A stretch of 5,126 bases of DNA from the NCBI GenBank assembly GCA_018818505.1, contig JAHIRR010000219.1, positions 1 to 5,126 on the forward strand, in the 5' to 3' direction. Both the position numbers and the translations under genes were made by a program. Origin of the DNA: Candidatus Omnitrophota bacterium (GTDB lineage Bacteria; Omnitrophota; Koll11; Gorgyraeales; Gorgyraeaceae). This document shows, piece by piece, positions 1 to 5,126 of this stretch (position 1 is the stretch's first letter; every line of letters begins with the position of its first letter). The notes under the pieces are model-generated. The model ran no database searches. It was given only the letters and a program-made list of their open reading frames with translations, and was not told the DNA's origin.

Positions 1-1
1 C

Positions 2-47
2 GTCCCGCCCTTTCGTAGAAAGGGCGGGACTCCTCCTCGCAATGACA
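2..47. repeat. Dispersed-repeat end with perfect hairpin
   Basis: Positions 2-14 (GTCCCGCCCTTTC) and 18-30 (GAAAGGGCGGGAC) are exact reverse complements around a 3-nt loop. They are followed by TCCTCCTCGCAATGACA at 31-47. Read on the other strand, the latter is TGTCATTGCGAGGAGGA, which resembles the GTCATTGCGAGGAG terminus of short dispersed palindromic elements seen in many environmental bacterial genomes. The matching opposite terminus is not present, so it would lie left of position 1. There is no T-run after the stem, so a simple intrinsic terminator is unlikely. The hairpin is directly seen; the mobile-repeat reading is an inference from familiarity with this terminus. Confidence 0.6.
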
Positions 48-138
48 TGTCTGTGTTACACTCCTTGTTAACTCACCCATTACTATATTTAAAACATTTC
101 CTTTGATTTTTTGAATTTGGTGAGTAAAATAGAGGTAT
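48..138 (+). other. A+T-rich leader before the first gene
   Basis: This short spacer is A+T-rich and holds no open frame of note. AGAGGT at 131-136 is the only Shine-Dalgarno-like match before the ATG at 139, with a short gap of 2-3 nt. A possible promoter-like pair (TTGATT at 103-108, TAAAAT at 125-130) would begin transcription almost at the start codon, so it is not called as a promoter. Confidence 0.4.
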
Positions 139-651
139 ATGTTTTACGAAGAGGTGTTTAGAGAATTAAATAAGAAGAGGGTTAGGTATGTAGTTGTTGG
201 CGGCGGCGCTGTGGTTTTGCATGGTGTCGTCAGGATGACTTTAGACCTAGATTTATTTGTAGATTTTTCAGATAAGAATTTACTGAAGTTTGCAGAGGCC
301 TTGACTAGGTTAGATTATATGCCAAAGATACCTGTCAAGGCGTCAGATTTTGCAGATAAGGATAAGAGAGAAAAATGGAGAAAAGAAAAAAATATGATAG
401 CGTCTTCTTTTTTTCATTTAAATAGACATCAAGATAGGATAGACGTGTTTGTTTACGAGCCTATAAAGTTTAATAAGATATATAAAGAAAGAAAGATTAT
501 TAATGCCAAAGGCGTTAGAATACCAATCGTGTCAATTAGGCATTTGGAATTATTGAAGAAAAAAGCAGGCAGGCCTCAGGATCTTGCTGACATAGAAGCA
601 TTGAAAGAGATTAAAATTCTCAGGAGGAAAAGTGCGCAGAAAGAAGGTTAA
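139..651 (+). CDS. Nucleotidyltransferase-fold protein (AbiEii / DUF6036-like), possible toxin
   Basis: A 170-residue soluble protein with the hallmarks of the minimal nucleotidyltransferase fold. G21-G22 opens the motif GGGAVVLHG, followed by R32-x-T34 and the paired acidic residues D36 and D38 (TLDLDLFVD). A third candidate catalytic Asp is D102 in RIDVFV. The C-terminal GRPQDLADIEAL (144-155) is the usual ending of this group. In the family these residues bind Mg-NTP and transfer a nucleotide to RNA or protein, and several members are the toxin of AbiE/MenT-type systems; the substrate here is unknown. An in-frame TAG at 130-132 rules out a start further upstream. Its end overlaps the next gene by 20 bp, indicating translational coupling. 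It is A+T-richer than gpmA downstream, consistent with acquisition. Family is fairly sure; toxin activity is inference. Confidence 0.75.
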   Translation: MFYEEVFRELNKKRVRYVVVGGGAVVLHGVVRMTLDLDLFVDFSDKNLLKFAEALTRLDYMPKIPVKASDFADKDKREKWRKEKNMIASSFFHLNRHQDRIDVFVYEPIKFNKIYKERKIINAKGVRIPIVSIRHLELLKKKAGRPQDLADIEALKEIKILRRKSAQKEG

Positions 652-817
652 CAGAGGTTTTTCTTTTAAGCCTGATATAAATTATATCAGAGAAACCATG
701 AATATGCCTGCCTATTCTAAGCTCGAGTGGCTTGAAGAAATGAAAAATTTTACTTATAGGATGCTGCCAAAGAAAACTTTGAAGATCTGGGAAAAATTTA
801 GACAGGGAGAGATATAA
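632..817 (+). CDS. Small basic partner protein, putative antitoxin-like
   Basis: A 61-residue protein of unknown function, starting at GTG 632. A strong AGGAGG at 622-627 lies 4 nt upstream, inside the end of the nucleotidyltransferase gene, and supports this non-ATG start. The N-terminus is very basic (MRRKKVNR). The rest is probably helical, with an acidic and aromatic stretch [10 protein letters not shown] (31-40) and the ending [12 protein letters not shown] (47-58). Small proteins of this build are commonly found next to AbiEii/DUF6036 nucleotidyltransferases, which suggests a cognate partner or antitoxin; no DNA-binding fold is recognisable with certainty. The stop overlaps the gpmA start by one base (TAATG at 815-819), so all three genes are probably co-translated. 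A 19-bp palindrome lies within codons 14-20. Confidence 0.6.
   Translation: MRRKKVNRGFSFKPDINYIRETMNMPAYSKLEWLEEMKNFTYRMLPKKTLKIWEKFRQGEI
672..690. promoter_or_regulatory. 19-bp perfect palindrome inside the small partner gene
   Basis: CTGATATAA (672-680) and TTATATCAG (682-690) are exact reverse complements around a single central A at 681. The size and symmetry fit a site for a dimeric regulator, but it lies within coding sequence (around residues P14 to R20) and no regulator is identified. It may be chance in an A+T-rich gene. Confidence 0.25.
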
Positions 818-1572
818 TGGGGAATATTAAACTCGTACTTTTACGACATGGCGAGAGTGTCTGGAACAAGGAAAATAAGTTCACTGGCTGGACTGATGTG
901 GATTTGTCTACTAAGGGTATAGAGGAAGCAAAGGAGTCTGGCCGGGTTTTGAAGAAAGAAGGATATACATTTGATATTGCGTTTACGTCTGTCTTAAAGA
1001 GGGCCATAAGGACGCTCTGGCTTGCGCTGGACGAGATGGATCTTATGTGGATCCCTGTTTATCGCTCGTGGCGGCTTAATGAGAGGCACTATGGCGCATT
1101 GCAGGGACTGAATAAGGCACAGACAGCTGAGAAATTCGGCGAAGAGCAAGTCCTTGTGTGGCGCAGAAGTTATGACATCCCACCTGACGCGTTAAAAAAA
1201 GATGATCCGCGATATCCTGGTAATGATCCTATATATAAAGATCTGGATAAAAAGGATATCCCTTTAACAGAGTGTTTAAAAGATACAGTAACACGATTTC
1301 TGCCGTATTGGAACGAGACTATAGCGCCCACCATAAAATCTGGTAAAAAGGTCCTTGTGGCTGCCCATGGAAATAGCCTGAGGGCGTTGGTGAAACATTT
1401 AGATAAGGTATCAGATAAGGATATAGTAAGCTTAAATATCCCCACAGGTATACCTTTAGTATATGAGCTCAACCCAGACTTGACCCCCATAAAACATTAT
1501 TATCTCGGAGACCCTGAGAAGATCAAAAAGGCCATGGCATCTGTAGCCAATCAGGGGAAATCTGCTAAATAA
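817..1572 (+). CDS. gpmA: 2,3-bisphosphoglycerate-dependent phosphoglycerate mutase
   Basis: Cytosolic enzyme of glycolysis and gluconeogenesis interconverting 3-phosphoglycerate and 2-phosphoglycerate through a phosphohistidine intermediate. The 251-residue length matches the family (about 250 in E. coli). The signature [10 protein letters not shown] gives the phospho-acceptor H11 with R10. R62 sits in SVLKRAIRT, the proton donor/acceptor E89 in [12 protein letters not shown], and the second catalytic H184 in [20 protein letters not shown] (22-31) and the long insert around 120-150 (RYPGNDP) are typical of the dPGM form rather than of the small phosphatase-like relatives. The start ATG overlaps the upstream stop in TAATG, with AGGGAG at 804-809 seven bases before it. 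It is unusual to find this housekeeping gene as the third member of a toxin-antitoxin-like unit. Function is near certain; operon membership is inferred from the overlaps. Confidence 0.96.
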   Translation: MGNIKLVLLRHGESVWNKENKFTGWTDVDLSTKGIEEAKESGRVLKKEGYTFDIAFTSVLKRAIRTLWLALDEMDLMWIPVYRSWRLNERHYGALQGLNKAQTAEKFGEEQVLVWRRSYDIPPDALKKDDPRYPGNDPIYKDLDKKDIPLTECLKDTVTRFLPYWNETIAPTIKSGKKVLVAAHGNSLRALVKHLDKVSDKDIVSLNIPTGIPLVYELNPDLTPIKHYYLGDPEKIKKAMASVANQGKSAK

Positions 1573-1576
1573 TTCG

Positions 1577-1723
1577 AAGGTTACCTTTGGAGGTTACAAG
1601 AGGTTACAGTATATTACAAGATGTTACATGATGTTACATTAAAAACGTTGAAAGCTATCTTTTTTTGTAACTTCCTGTAACTTCCTGTAACCTCCTGTAA
1701 CCTCTTGTAACTTCATGTAACAT
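1577..1723. repeat. Facing arrays of a 10-bp TTACA repeat (large imperfect hairpin)
   Basis: On the left, TTACA recurs at 1594, 1604, 1614, 1624 and 1634, exactly every 10 bp, with a TTACC outlier at 1581. On the right, its complement TGTAA recurs with GTAA at 1667, 1677, 1687, 1697, 1707 and 1717, also exactly every 10 bp. The longest perfect arm is 17 bp: GTTACAAGAGGTTACAG at 1593-1609 pairs with 1695-1711. Pairing continues with mismatches mainly between the TTACA cores down to 1638/1666, leaving a loop of about 27 nt that includes seven T's at 1660-1666. A smaller palindrome AAGGT-T-ACCTT sits at 1577-1587. The 10-bp period is close to one DNA helical turn. It lies between gpmA and an independent promoter, so it could end or stabilise the gpmA transcript, or bind a protein. 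Function unknown. Confidence 0.85.
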
Positions 1724-1755
1724 CTGCGTATATCTTCAGCTTTTGGTACATCCCC

Positions 1756-1784
1756 TTGACGATTTGGCAATCATAAGGTATACT
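1756..1784 (+). promoter_or_regulatory. Sigma-70-type promoter for the membrane-protein gene
   Basis: TTGACG at 1756-1761 (5 of 6 to consensus) and TATACT at 1779-1784 (5 of 6) are separated by exactly 17 bp. The predicted transcription start is near 1791, leaving a leader of about 23 nt that contains the ribosome site. It is the best promoter match I found in the window. Confidence 0.8.
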
Positions 1785-1801
1785 TTCTTGCTTAGAGAAA
1801 A

Positions 1802-1809
1802 GGGAGGTG
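1802..1809 (+). promoter_or_regulatory. Strong ribosome binding site
   Basis: GGGAGGTG matches the anti-Shine-Dalgarno complement AGGAGGTG at 7 of 8 positions. Its GGAGG core is 6 nt from the ATG at 1814, which fixes that start. Confidence 0.85.
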
Positions 1810-1813
1810 TTTT

Positions 1814-2488
1814 ATGGATTGGAATTCTGTGGTAATGGAGCCAGTAACGCAGATGCTGGCAAGGGTAGCTGGATTTTTGCCTACGTTTATAGGTGTCCTT
1901 GTAATATTGATAGCTGGGTGGATCATAGCCGGGGCACTCAAGAACGTAGTAGTAAAGGTATTAAAGCTGATCCAGCTTGATACCGCGAGTGAAAAGTCAG
2001 GGCTTGGCGATATTCTTCGCCGCGGCGGCATAAGACAGACAGTCTCAGAACTCATAGGCGTACTTATCTATTGGCTTATAATGTTAATGGTGTTTATGAC
2101 TGCCTTGAATGCCCTTGGTATGACAGTAGCAGCAGCATTGCTGGACAAGGTGATCCTTTATATACCTAACGTGATAGCCGCTATGTTTATTTTGTCCCTT
2201 GGTATATTTTTCTCCAGCATGGTAGGCACTATAGTGCGCACTGCTTCGAGCAACGCGGGTATTACACAGGCAAAATTTCTTGGTCAGGCCACACAGGTCG
2301 TGATCATGATATTTGCCGCCATAATAACACTTGAACAGTTGAACATCGCTTCCAGTGTATTGAATCTCACTATCAATATTATCCTTGCTTCAATGGGCCT
2401 GGCGCTGGCATTGGCTGTAGGCCTTGGTTCAAAGGATATTGCCGGCAAGCTGATGCAGGATCTGATAAATAAGATGAAGGGCAAATAA
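1814..2488 (+). CDS. MscS-related conserved-TM-helix membrane protein
   Basis: A 224-residue, strongly hydrophobic inner-membrane protein with about five predicted membrane segments: roughly residues 21-41, 78-100, 115-137, 158-178 and 183-205. Segments 1 and 3 share the pattern of the conserved TM helix repeat (Pfam PF05552 type): FLPTFIGVLVILIAGWIIA near 21-39 and YIPNVIAAMFILSLGIFFSS near 116-135. The ending LALAVGLGSKDIAGKLMQDL (198-217) resembles the pore-helix/beta-domain junction of MscS channels (GLG...DIAG), but the protein stops there, so the cytosolic MscS beta and cage domains are absent. Family members are thought to be small-conductance mechanosensitive-channel relatives of unproven activity. 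Its own promoter and strong terminator make it a single-gene unit. Family call is good; channel function is inference. Confidence 0.85.
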   Translation: MDWNSVVMEPVTQMLARVAGFLPTFIGVLVILIAGWIIAGALKNVVVKVLKLIQLDTASEKSGLGDILRRGGIRQTVSELIGVLIYWLIMLMVFMTALNALGMTVAAALLDKVILYIPNVIAAMFILSLGIFFSSMVGTIVRTASSNAGITQAKFLGQATQVVIMIFAAIITLEQLNIASSVLNLTINIILASMGLALALAVGLGSKDIAGKLMQDLINKMKGK

Positions 2489-2515
2489 GGCTTGTAGAAT
2501 TTTTTGTAATTTTTG

Positions 2516-2550
2516 GCCCTGTCCACCTTAAAGGTGGACAGGGCTTTTTT
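2516..2550 (+). terminator. Intrinsic terminator after the MscS-related gene
   Basis: GCCCTGTCCACC (2516-2527) and GGTGGACAGGGC (2533-2544) form a perfect 12-bp stem around the loop TTAAA, extendable by A-T pairs within the loop. It is followed directly by six T's at 2545-2550. It lies 27 bp after the stop codon at 2488. Confidence 0.95.
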
Positions 2551-2563
2551 AATAAGGGATAAT
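2535..2563 (+). promoter_or_regulatory. Candidate promoter overlapping the terminator
   Basis: TGGACA at 2535-2540 (5 of 6 to TTGACA) lies in the right arm of the terminator stem. GATAAT at 2558-2563 (5 of 6 to TATAAT) follows with a 17-bp spacer. The predicted start is about 2570, on top of the ATG pair 2569/2572, giving a nearly leaderless mRNA. The match may be chance, but some promoter is needed because only 18 bp separate the terminator from the large downstream gene. Confidence 0.35.
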
Positions 2564-2568
2564 AGGGG

Positions 2569-5126
2569 ATGATGAGGGAAGATAAGGGTATTGCTTTGAT
2601 TTTGGTAGTTAGCGTTTTGGCAGTGGCTGGCATAATGGCAGTGTCCTTTGCTTTTACTATGCGCTTGGAGCTGAAGGCCGCGAATAATTATCTCGAGGCC
2701 ACAAGAGCGTCTTATCTAGCAGAGGCAGGTATCAGCTATGCGCAGTCGGTCTTAAAGGAAGACGAGAGGGGAATTGATAGCTTTGAAGATAAATGGTATA
2801 CCATATTTTCAGGCGCGGATGTTGATAATGATGGCGATGAAGAGATGGATTCAAAATGGATATATGTCTACAATGACCTGGACGAGCCAGTAGGCCGTTA
2901 CGCAGTTTTAGTAAGGGACCAGACAAGCCTTTTAAATATAAATATCGCTACAAAACATAACACCTCCCCATTAAAGACTACAGAGGGGTGGACGCCGTAC
3001 GAGTTAGACCTGCAGAAATTCCTTGCCTCGTTTGAAATAGATGATTCTCAAAGCTCATACGAGGATATCCTGGATTTTAGATACGGCCTTGATGGTGAAC
3101 CAGGCGCATCAGGTGTGGACGATAATCAAAACCAGAGGATCCTTGTATCAGATGGCATAGACAATAATGCTGACGGCATTATAGATGAGGCAGGCGAGGG
3201 TATTGATGAGCCAATGGAATTTGTCGCGGAGATCCCTTATGCGGACGATAGCGCGTTCCAGACACCGTTTGAGCTCGCCAAAATAAGCTCTATTTCAGAG
3301 AAGGCCTTTAAAAAGATCTACGCCTATATAACTTCATATTCTGTTGACAAAAATCTCGATGTGGAAGGCCGCATAAGAGAGAATATAAATTTTATGGATG
3401 CCGCGGCACTGGCAATACTTCTGGAGGATGCGGGAGTAAGTGACCCATTCCAGAAGGCAGTCAATATAATGGATGCGTGCGATGAGGATTTCAGCCAGAG
3501 CATCATAGCGAAGTTATACAACAGGATTTCCGCTGTTAATAGAGGCCCGGTGGGTGACTGGACATGGAAAGGCGGGCATTATGAAAGCGATATAAGCGAC
3601 GGAGAGTCGCTTACTATCTCATGGATCAATGTGCCAGAGGGTGAGTATTATATAGGTGTCTTTGGCGTAGAGGACGAATTCGTGGGTGACGTTACGATCA
3701 ATGATATGACTCAGGGCTCAGTAAAACATGGGGAGATATTAAGGTTTGGCGCCATTGCGTTTGAGAACAGGACCTTGAATCTGGAGATTACAAATACACA
3801 CCAGAGCAATACATGTTATTTTTCACACATAGAATTATATCCAAGGCTGGGCCAGGAGAATTTTAGTTCTGTTGAGATCCGGGGTGTGGAAGGCATAAGG
3901 ATAAATGAGATAATGGTAAAGCCGATTGTGACCAGAGGCGTTTCTGAAGGACAGGATCCAGGTGGTGACTGGTCATGGCAGGGTAGTTTTTATCAGAATG
4001 ACGAATCTAGCGGCGGCAAGACAGGCGAAGGGTCATGGAAATGGGAAGATATACCTGACGGTAATTATTATGTTCGCTTGTTCGCGGGTGAGACAGGTCA
4101 ATATGTAGGGGATGTAGAAATAAACGGCGCGCATTCAAGGGACATGGTAGATGAGGATCTATTTGGAGACGGAAGAACAGTGACTGTTTCAAGCAAGAAG
4201 CTTATCGTGAGGATACAGAATAATCGTTCCTCTGGCTCGACATCTTTCAGGTCGATCGAATTGAGCCAGGAGCCAGATGGTGAGTATATAGAGTTAGTAA
4301 ATCTTACGCCCAGAGAGGTAAGTCTGGGTGGTTGGAGCGTGGAAGGGCCCAGCAAAGAAAGCTGGCCTGCTACTATTCCTCTTGGGACTGTTATTGGGCC
4401 GGATGAACATCTCGCGCTCTGCGTTGACAAAGATGATTCTCAATCAGGTATTGATAATAATGGTATATCCTTTCTATCTATCTGGGGGCAGGAAAGATCC
4501 CAGGGGCTTCATTTTTTAAAGGCAGTAACGCCTGAGTCAGATCTGCTTTCCAATGAGAGCGAGCCAGGAGGAAATATTATTACTCTCAAGGATCCCATGG
4601 GGCATATTGTCGATCAGGTAGAGTATTTTGTAGGCAGTGTCAGCGAGCGCAAGAGCCTTGAGCGTTCAGACCCGAGCTATGTCTTGGATTCAGATGCCGA
4701 TGGCGTGCCAGATAACTGGTATCTATCCAAAGCAGAGGATGGCGCAACACCAGGCCTGCCCAATGATAATGATGGCATGGAAGAGGAGATAATGGAGGGA
4801 GGCGTGGTAGTAGATATAATAGAACATGATATTACGGAAGTAGAAGTGAAGAATAAAAACTTTTCTTCAGTTGGCGAGCTTGCGTTTGCGCCTCTAGGCA
4901 GCGAGGAATGGGAGAGTGTGGCGCTCGAGGATGTTTCCAAAATAGCTGACAGGTTAACAGTGTTTGGCATAAGGCTGGAGGCAGAGGGGCATATTGTGTC
5001 TGGTGAAGAAGGGGGATGGGGCATTGTGCAAAGGGCATCTCCTTTTACAGATCATTTTGAAAGCGGTGAGCTGGATGAGATCGGTACGTGGCGCTGGGAA
5101 GAAAAAGACAGGATCAAAGACGGTTA
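2569..5126 (+). CDS. gspK: Giant GspK-like minor pseudopilin with fused repeat modules and lamin-tail domain (3' end outside window)
   Basis: One uninterrupted frame of 852 codons reaches the right edge without a stop; usual GspK proteins are about 320 residues. The leader is short: MMREDKG, then the hydrophobic helix from I8 (IALILVVSVLAVAG) to about F29, with prepilin-peptidase cleavage expected at G7/I8. Mature position 5 is Leu (L12), not Glu, as is characteristic of GspK. YLAEAGISYAQ (49-59), VRDQTSLLNINIA (115-127), YEDILDFR (164-171), FQTPFELAKISSIS (230-243) and ENINFMDAAALAILL (271-285) follow the GspK core order. After it come module A (about 329-425), the lamin-tail start INEIMVKP (445-452), module B (466-567), and the rest of the lamin-tail domain (EYIELVNL 572-579 to ATPGLPN 726-732). 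A linker follows, then probably a third module. Asp-rich loops near 84-94, 195-207 and 707-715 suggest calcium binding. GspK caps the T2SS pseudopilus in the periplasm; the added domains may bind a substrate or surface. ATG 2569 or 2572 is the start; AGGG at 2555-2558 fits 2569 best. Core call is good; roles of the added domains are inferred. Confidence 0.82.
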   Translation, partial: MMREDKGIALILVVSVLAVAGIMAVSFAFTMRLELKAANNYLEATRASYLAEAGISYAQSVLKEDERGIDSFEDKWYTIFSGADVDNDGDEEMDSKWIYVYNDLDEPVGRYAVLVRDQTSLLNINIATKHNTSPLKTTEGWTPYELDLQKFLASFEIDDSQSSYEDILDFRYGLDGEPGASGVDDNQNQRILVSDGIDNNADGIIDEAGEGIDEPMEFVAEIPYADDSAFQTPFELAKISSISEKAFKKIYAYITSYSVDKNLDVEGRIRENINFMDAAALAILLEDAGVSDPFQKAVNIMDACDEDFSQSIIAKLYNRISAVNRGPVGDWTWKGGHYESDISDGESLTISWINVPEGEYYIGVFGVEDEFVGDVTINDMTQGSVKHGEILRFGAIAFENRTLNLEITNTHQSNTCYFSHIELYPRLGQENFSSVEIRGVEGIRINEIMVKPIVTRGVSEGQDPGGDWSWQGSFYQNDESSGGKTGEGSWKWEDIPDGNYYVRLFAGETGQYVGDVEINGAHSRDMVDEDLFGDGRTVTVSSKKLIVRIQNNRSSGSTSFRSIELSQEPDGEYIELVNLTPREVSLGGWSVEGPSKESWPATIPLGTVIGPDEHLALCVDKDDSQSGIDNNGISFLSIWGQERSQGLHFLKAVTPESDLLSNESEPGGNIITLKDPMGHIVDQVEYFVGSVSERKSLERSDPSYVLDSDADGVPDNWYLSKAEDGATPGLPNDNDGMEEEIMEGGVVVDIIEHDITEVEVKNKNFSSVGELAFAPLGSEEWESVALEDVSKIADRLTVFGIRLEAEGHIVSGEEGGWGIVQRASPFTDHFESGELDEIGTWRWEEKDRIKDG
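3553..3843 (+). repeat. Protein repeat module A in the GspK fusion
   Basis: Residues 329-425 begin GDWTWKGGHYES and continue with ISWINVPEGEYYIGVFG, EFVGDVTIND and the ending YFSHIELYP. The same order of motifs recurs in module B. The predicted strand-rich, Trp- and Tyr-rich pattern looks like a beta-sandwich binding module such as a carbohydrate-binding or jelly-roll domain; the exact family is not recognised. Confidence 0.7.
3898..4764 (+). other. Lamin-tail domain split by an inserted module
   Basis: Residues 444-452 (RINEIMVKP) are a typical first strand of a bacterial lamin-tail domain. The continuation EYIELVNLTPREVSLGGWSV appears at 572-591, after an insertion of about 115 residues. 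LALCVDK (615-621), LLSNESEPGGNIITLKDPMG (660-679), VDQVEYF (682-688) and ATPGLPN (726-732) complete the usual order. A TSP3-like DSDADGVPDNW (707-717) sits just before the end. Confidence 0.75.
3964..4269 (+). repeat. Protein repeat module B, inserted in the lamin-tail domain
   Basis: Residues 466-567 start GDWSWQGSFYQND and continue with GSWKWEDIPDGNYYVRLFAG, QYVGDVEING, KKLIVRIQNN and SFRSIELSQ. They align with module A from end to end: GDW[ST]W, the W...[DE]GxYY strand, the VGDVxIN motif, and the final SIEL or HIEL. The DNA is well diverged, so the duplication is old. Confidence 0.75.

Noticed and set aside
52..72. GTTACA and GTTAAC resembling the decamer repeat units
   Set aside because: There are only two loose matches and they are not at 10-bp spacing, so they are not counted as part of that repeat family.
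103..130. Promoter-like TTGATT, 16 bp, TAAAAT before the first gene
   Set aside because: Transcription would begin near 137, leaving no room for the Shine-Dalgarno-like AGAGGT at 131-136. In A+T-rich DNA such matches are common by chance.
1170..1490. Minus-strand frame of 106 codons within gpmA
   Set aside because: It is antisense to a fully conserved gpmA and shows no recognisable domain.
1577..1723. CRISPR-like array
   Set aside because: The units are only 10 bp with no unique spacers of 25-40 bp, and the two halves face each other, which is not CRISPR architecture.
2018..2027. Palindrome CGCCGCGGCG
   Set aside because: It is only 10 bp, lies within the coding sequence of the MscS-related protein, and is explained by Arg/Gly codons.
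4328..4519. Short + strand frame of 63 codons
   Set aside because: It lies in another frame within the lamin-tail part of the GspK fusion, has no family resemblance and no separate ribosome site.
4677..5024. Minus-strand open frames across the large gene (longest about 115 codons)
   Set aside because: They are Ser/Pro-rich antisense shadows of the coding strand, with no motifs and no promoter or ribosome site.
2569..5124. Possible frameshift, pseudogene, or non-coding stretch after the terminator
   Set aside because: Codon-by-codon reading shows no stop in 852 codons, and recognisable motifs continue in the same frame throughout. The stretch only appears gene-free because the frame has no stop inside the window.

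Overview
The window holds five genes, all on the + strand, separated by repeat-rich spacers. It looks like a chromosomal segment of an uncultured Gram-negative (diderm) bacterium. A type II secretion minor pseudopilin (GspK type) requires an outer-membrane secretion machine. The enlarged GspK with Asp-rich loops, the GTCATTGCGAG-type dispersed repeat end and the TTACA-type decamer repeats together remind me of Omnitrophota-like candidate phyla. That placement is a weak inference from general impression and is not proven by the sequence.

Region by region: (1) Positions 1-47 hold a perfect 13-bp hairpin followed by a repeat terminus, probably the right end of a dispersed element whose other end lies outside the window. 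(2) Positions 139-1572 form a tightly packed three-gene unit: a nucleotidyltransferase-fold protein of the AbiEii/DUF6036 kind, a 61-residue basic partner overlapping it by 20 bp, and gpmA (2,3-bisphosphoglycerate-dependent phosphoglycerate mutase), whose ATG overlaps the partner's stop in TAATG. The first two resemble a toxin-antitoxin-like pair and are visibly A+T-richer than what follows. (3) Positions 1573-1755 carry two facing arrays of a 10-bp TTACA-containing repeat, able to fold into one long imperfect hairpin. (4) A near-consensus sigma-70 promoter (TTGACG, 17 bp, TATACT) and a strong ribosome site drive a 224-residue membrane protein of the MscS-related conserved-TM-helix family, closed by a textbook intrinsic terminator at 2516-2550. 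(5) From 2569 to the right edge runs one uninterrupted reading frame of 852 codons with no stop. It is easy to miss because it leaves the window. It encodes a GspK-like minor pseudopilin core (about residues 1-320) fused to two copies of a roughly 100-residue beta-rich module and a lamin-tail domain, the second module being inserted inside the lamin-tail domain.

The most notable object is the giant GspK fusion. GspK is known as the tip subunit of the T2SS pseudopilus, so this architecture would place an adhesion-like or substrate-binding-like domain string at the pseudopilus tip. The other genes do not form an evident pathway with it: gpmA is housekeeping glycolysis, the upstream pair looks like an accessory module, and the membrane protein has its own promoter and terminator.
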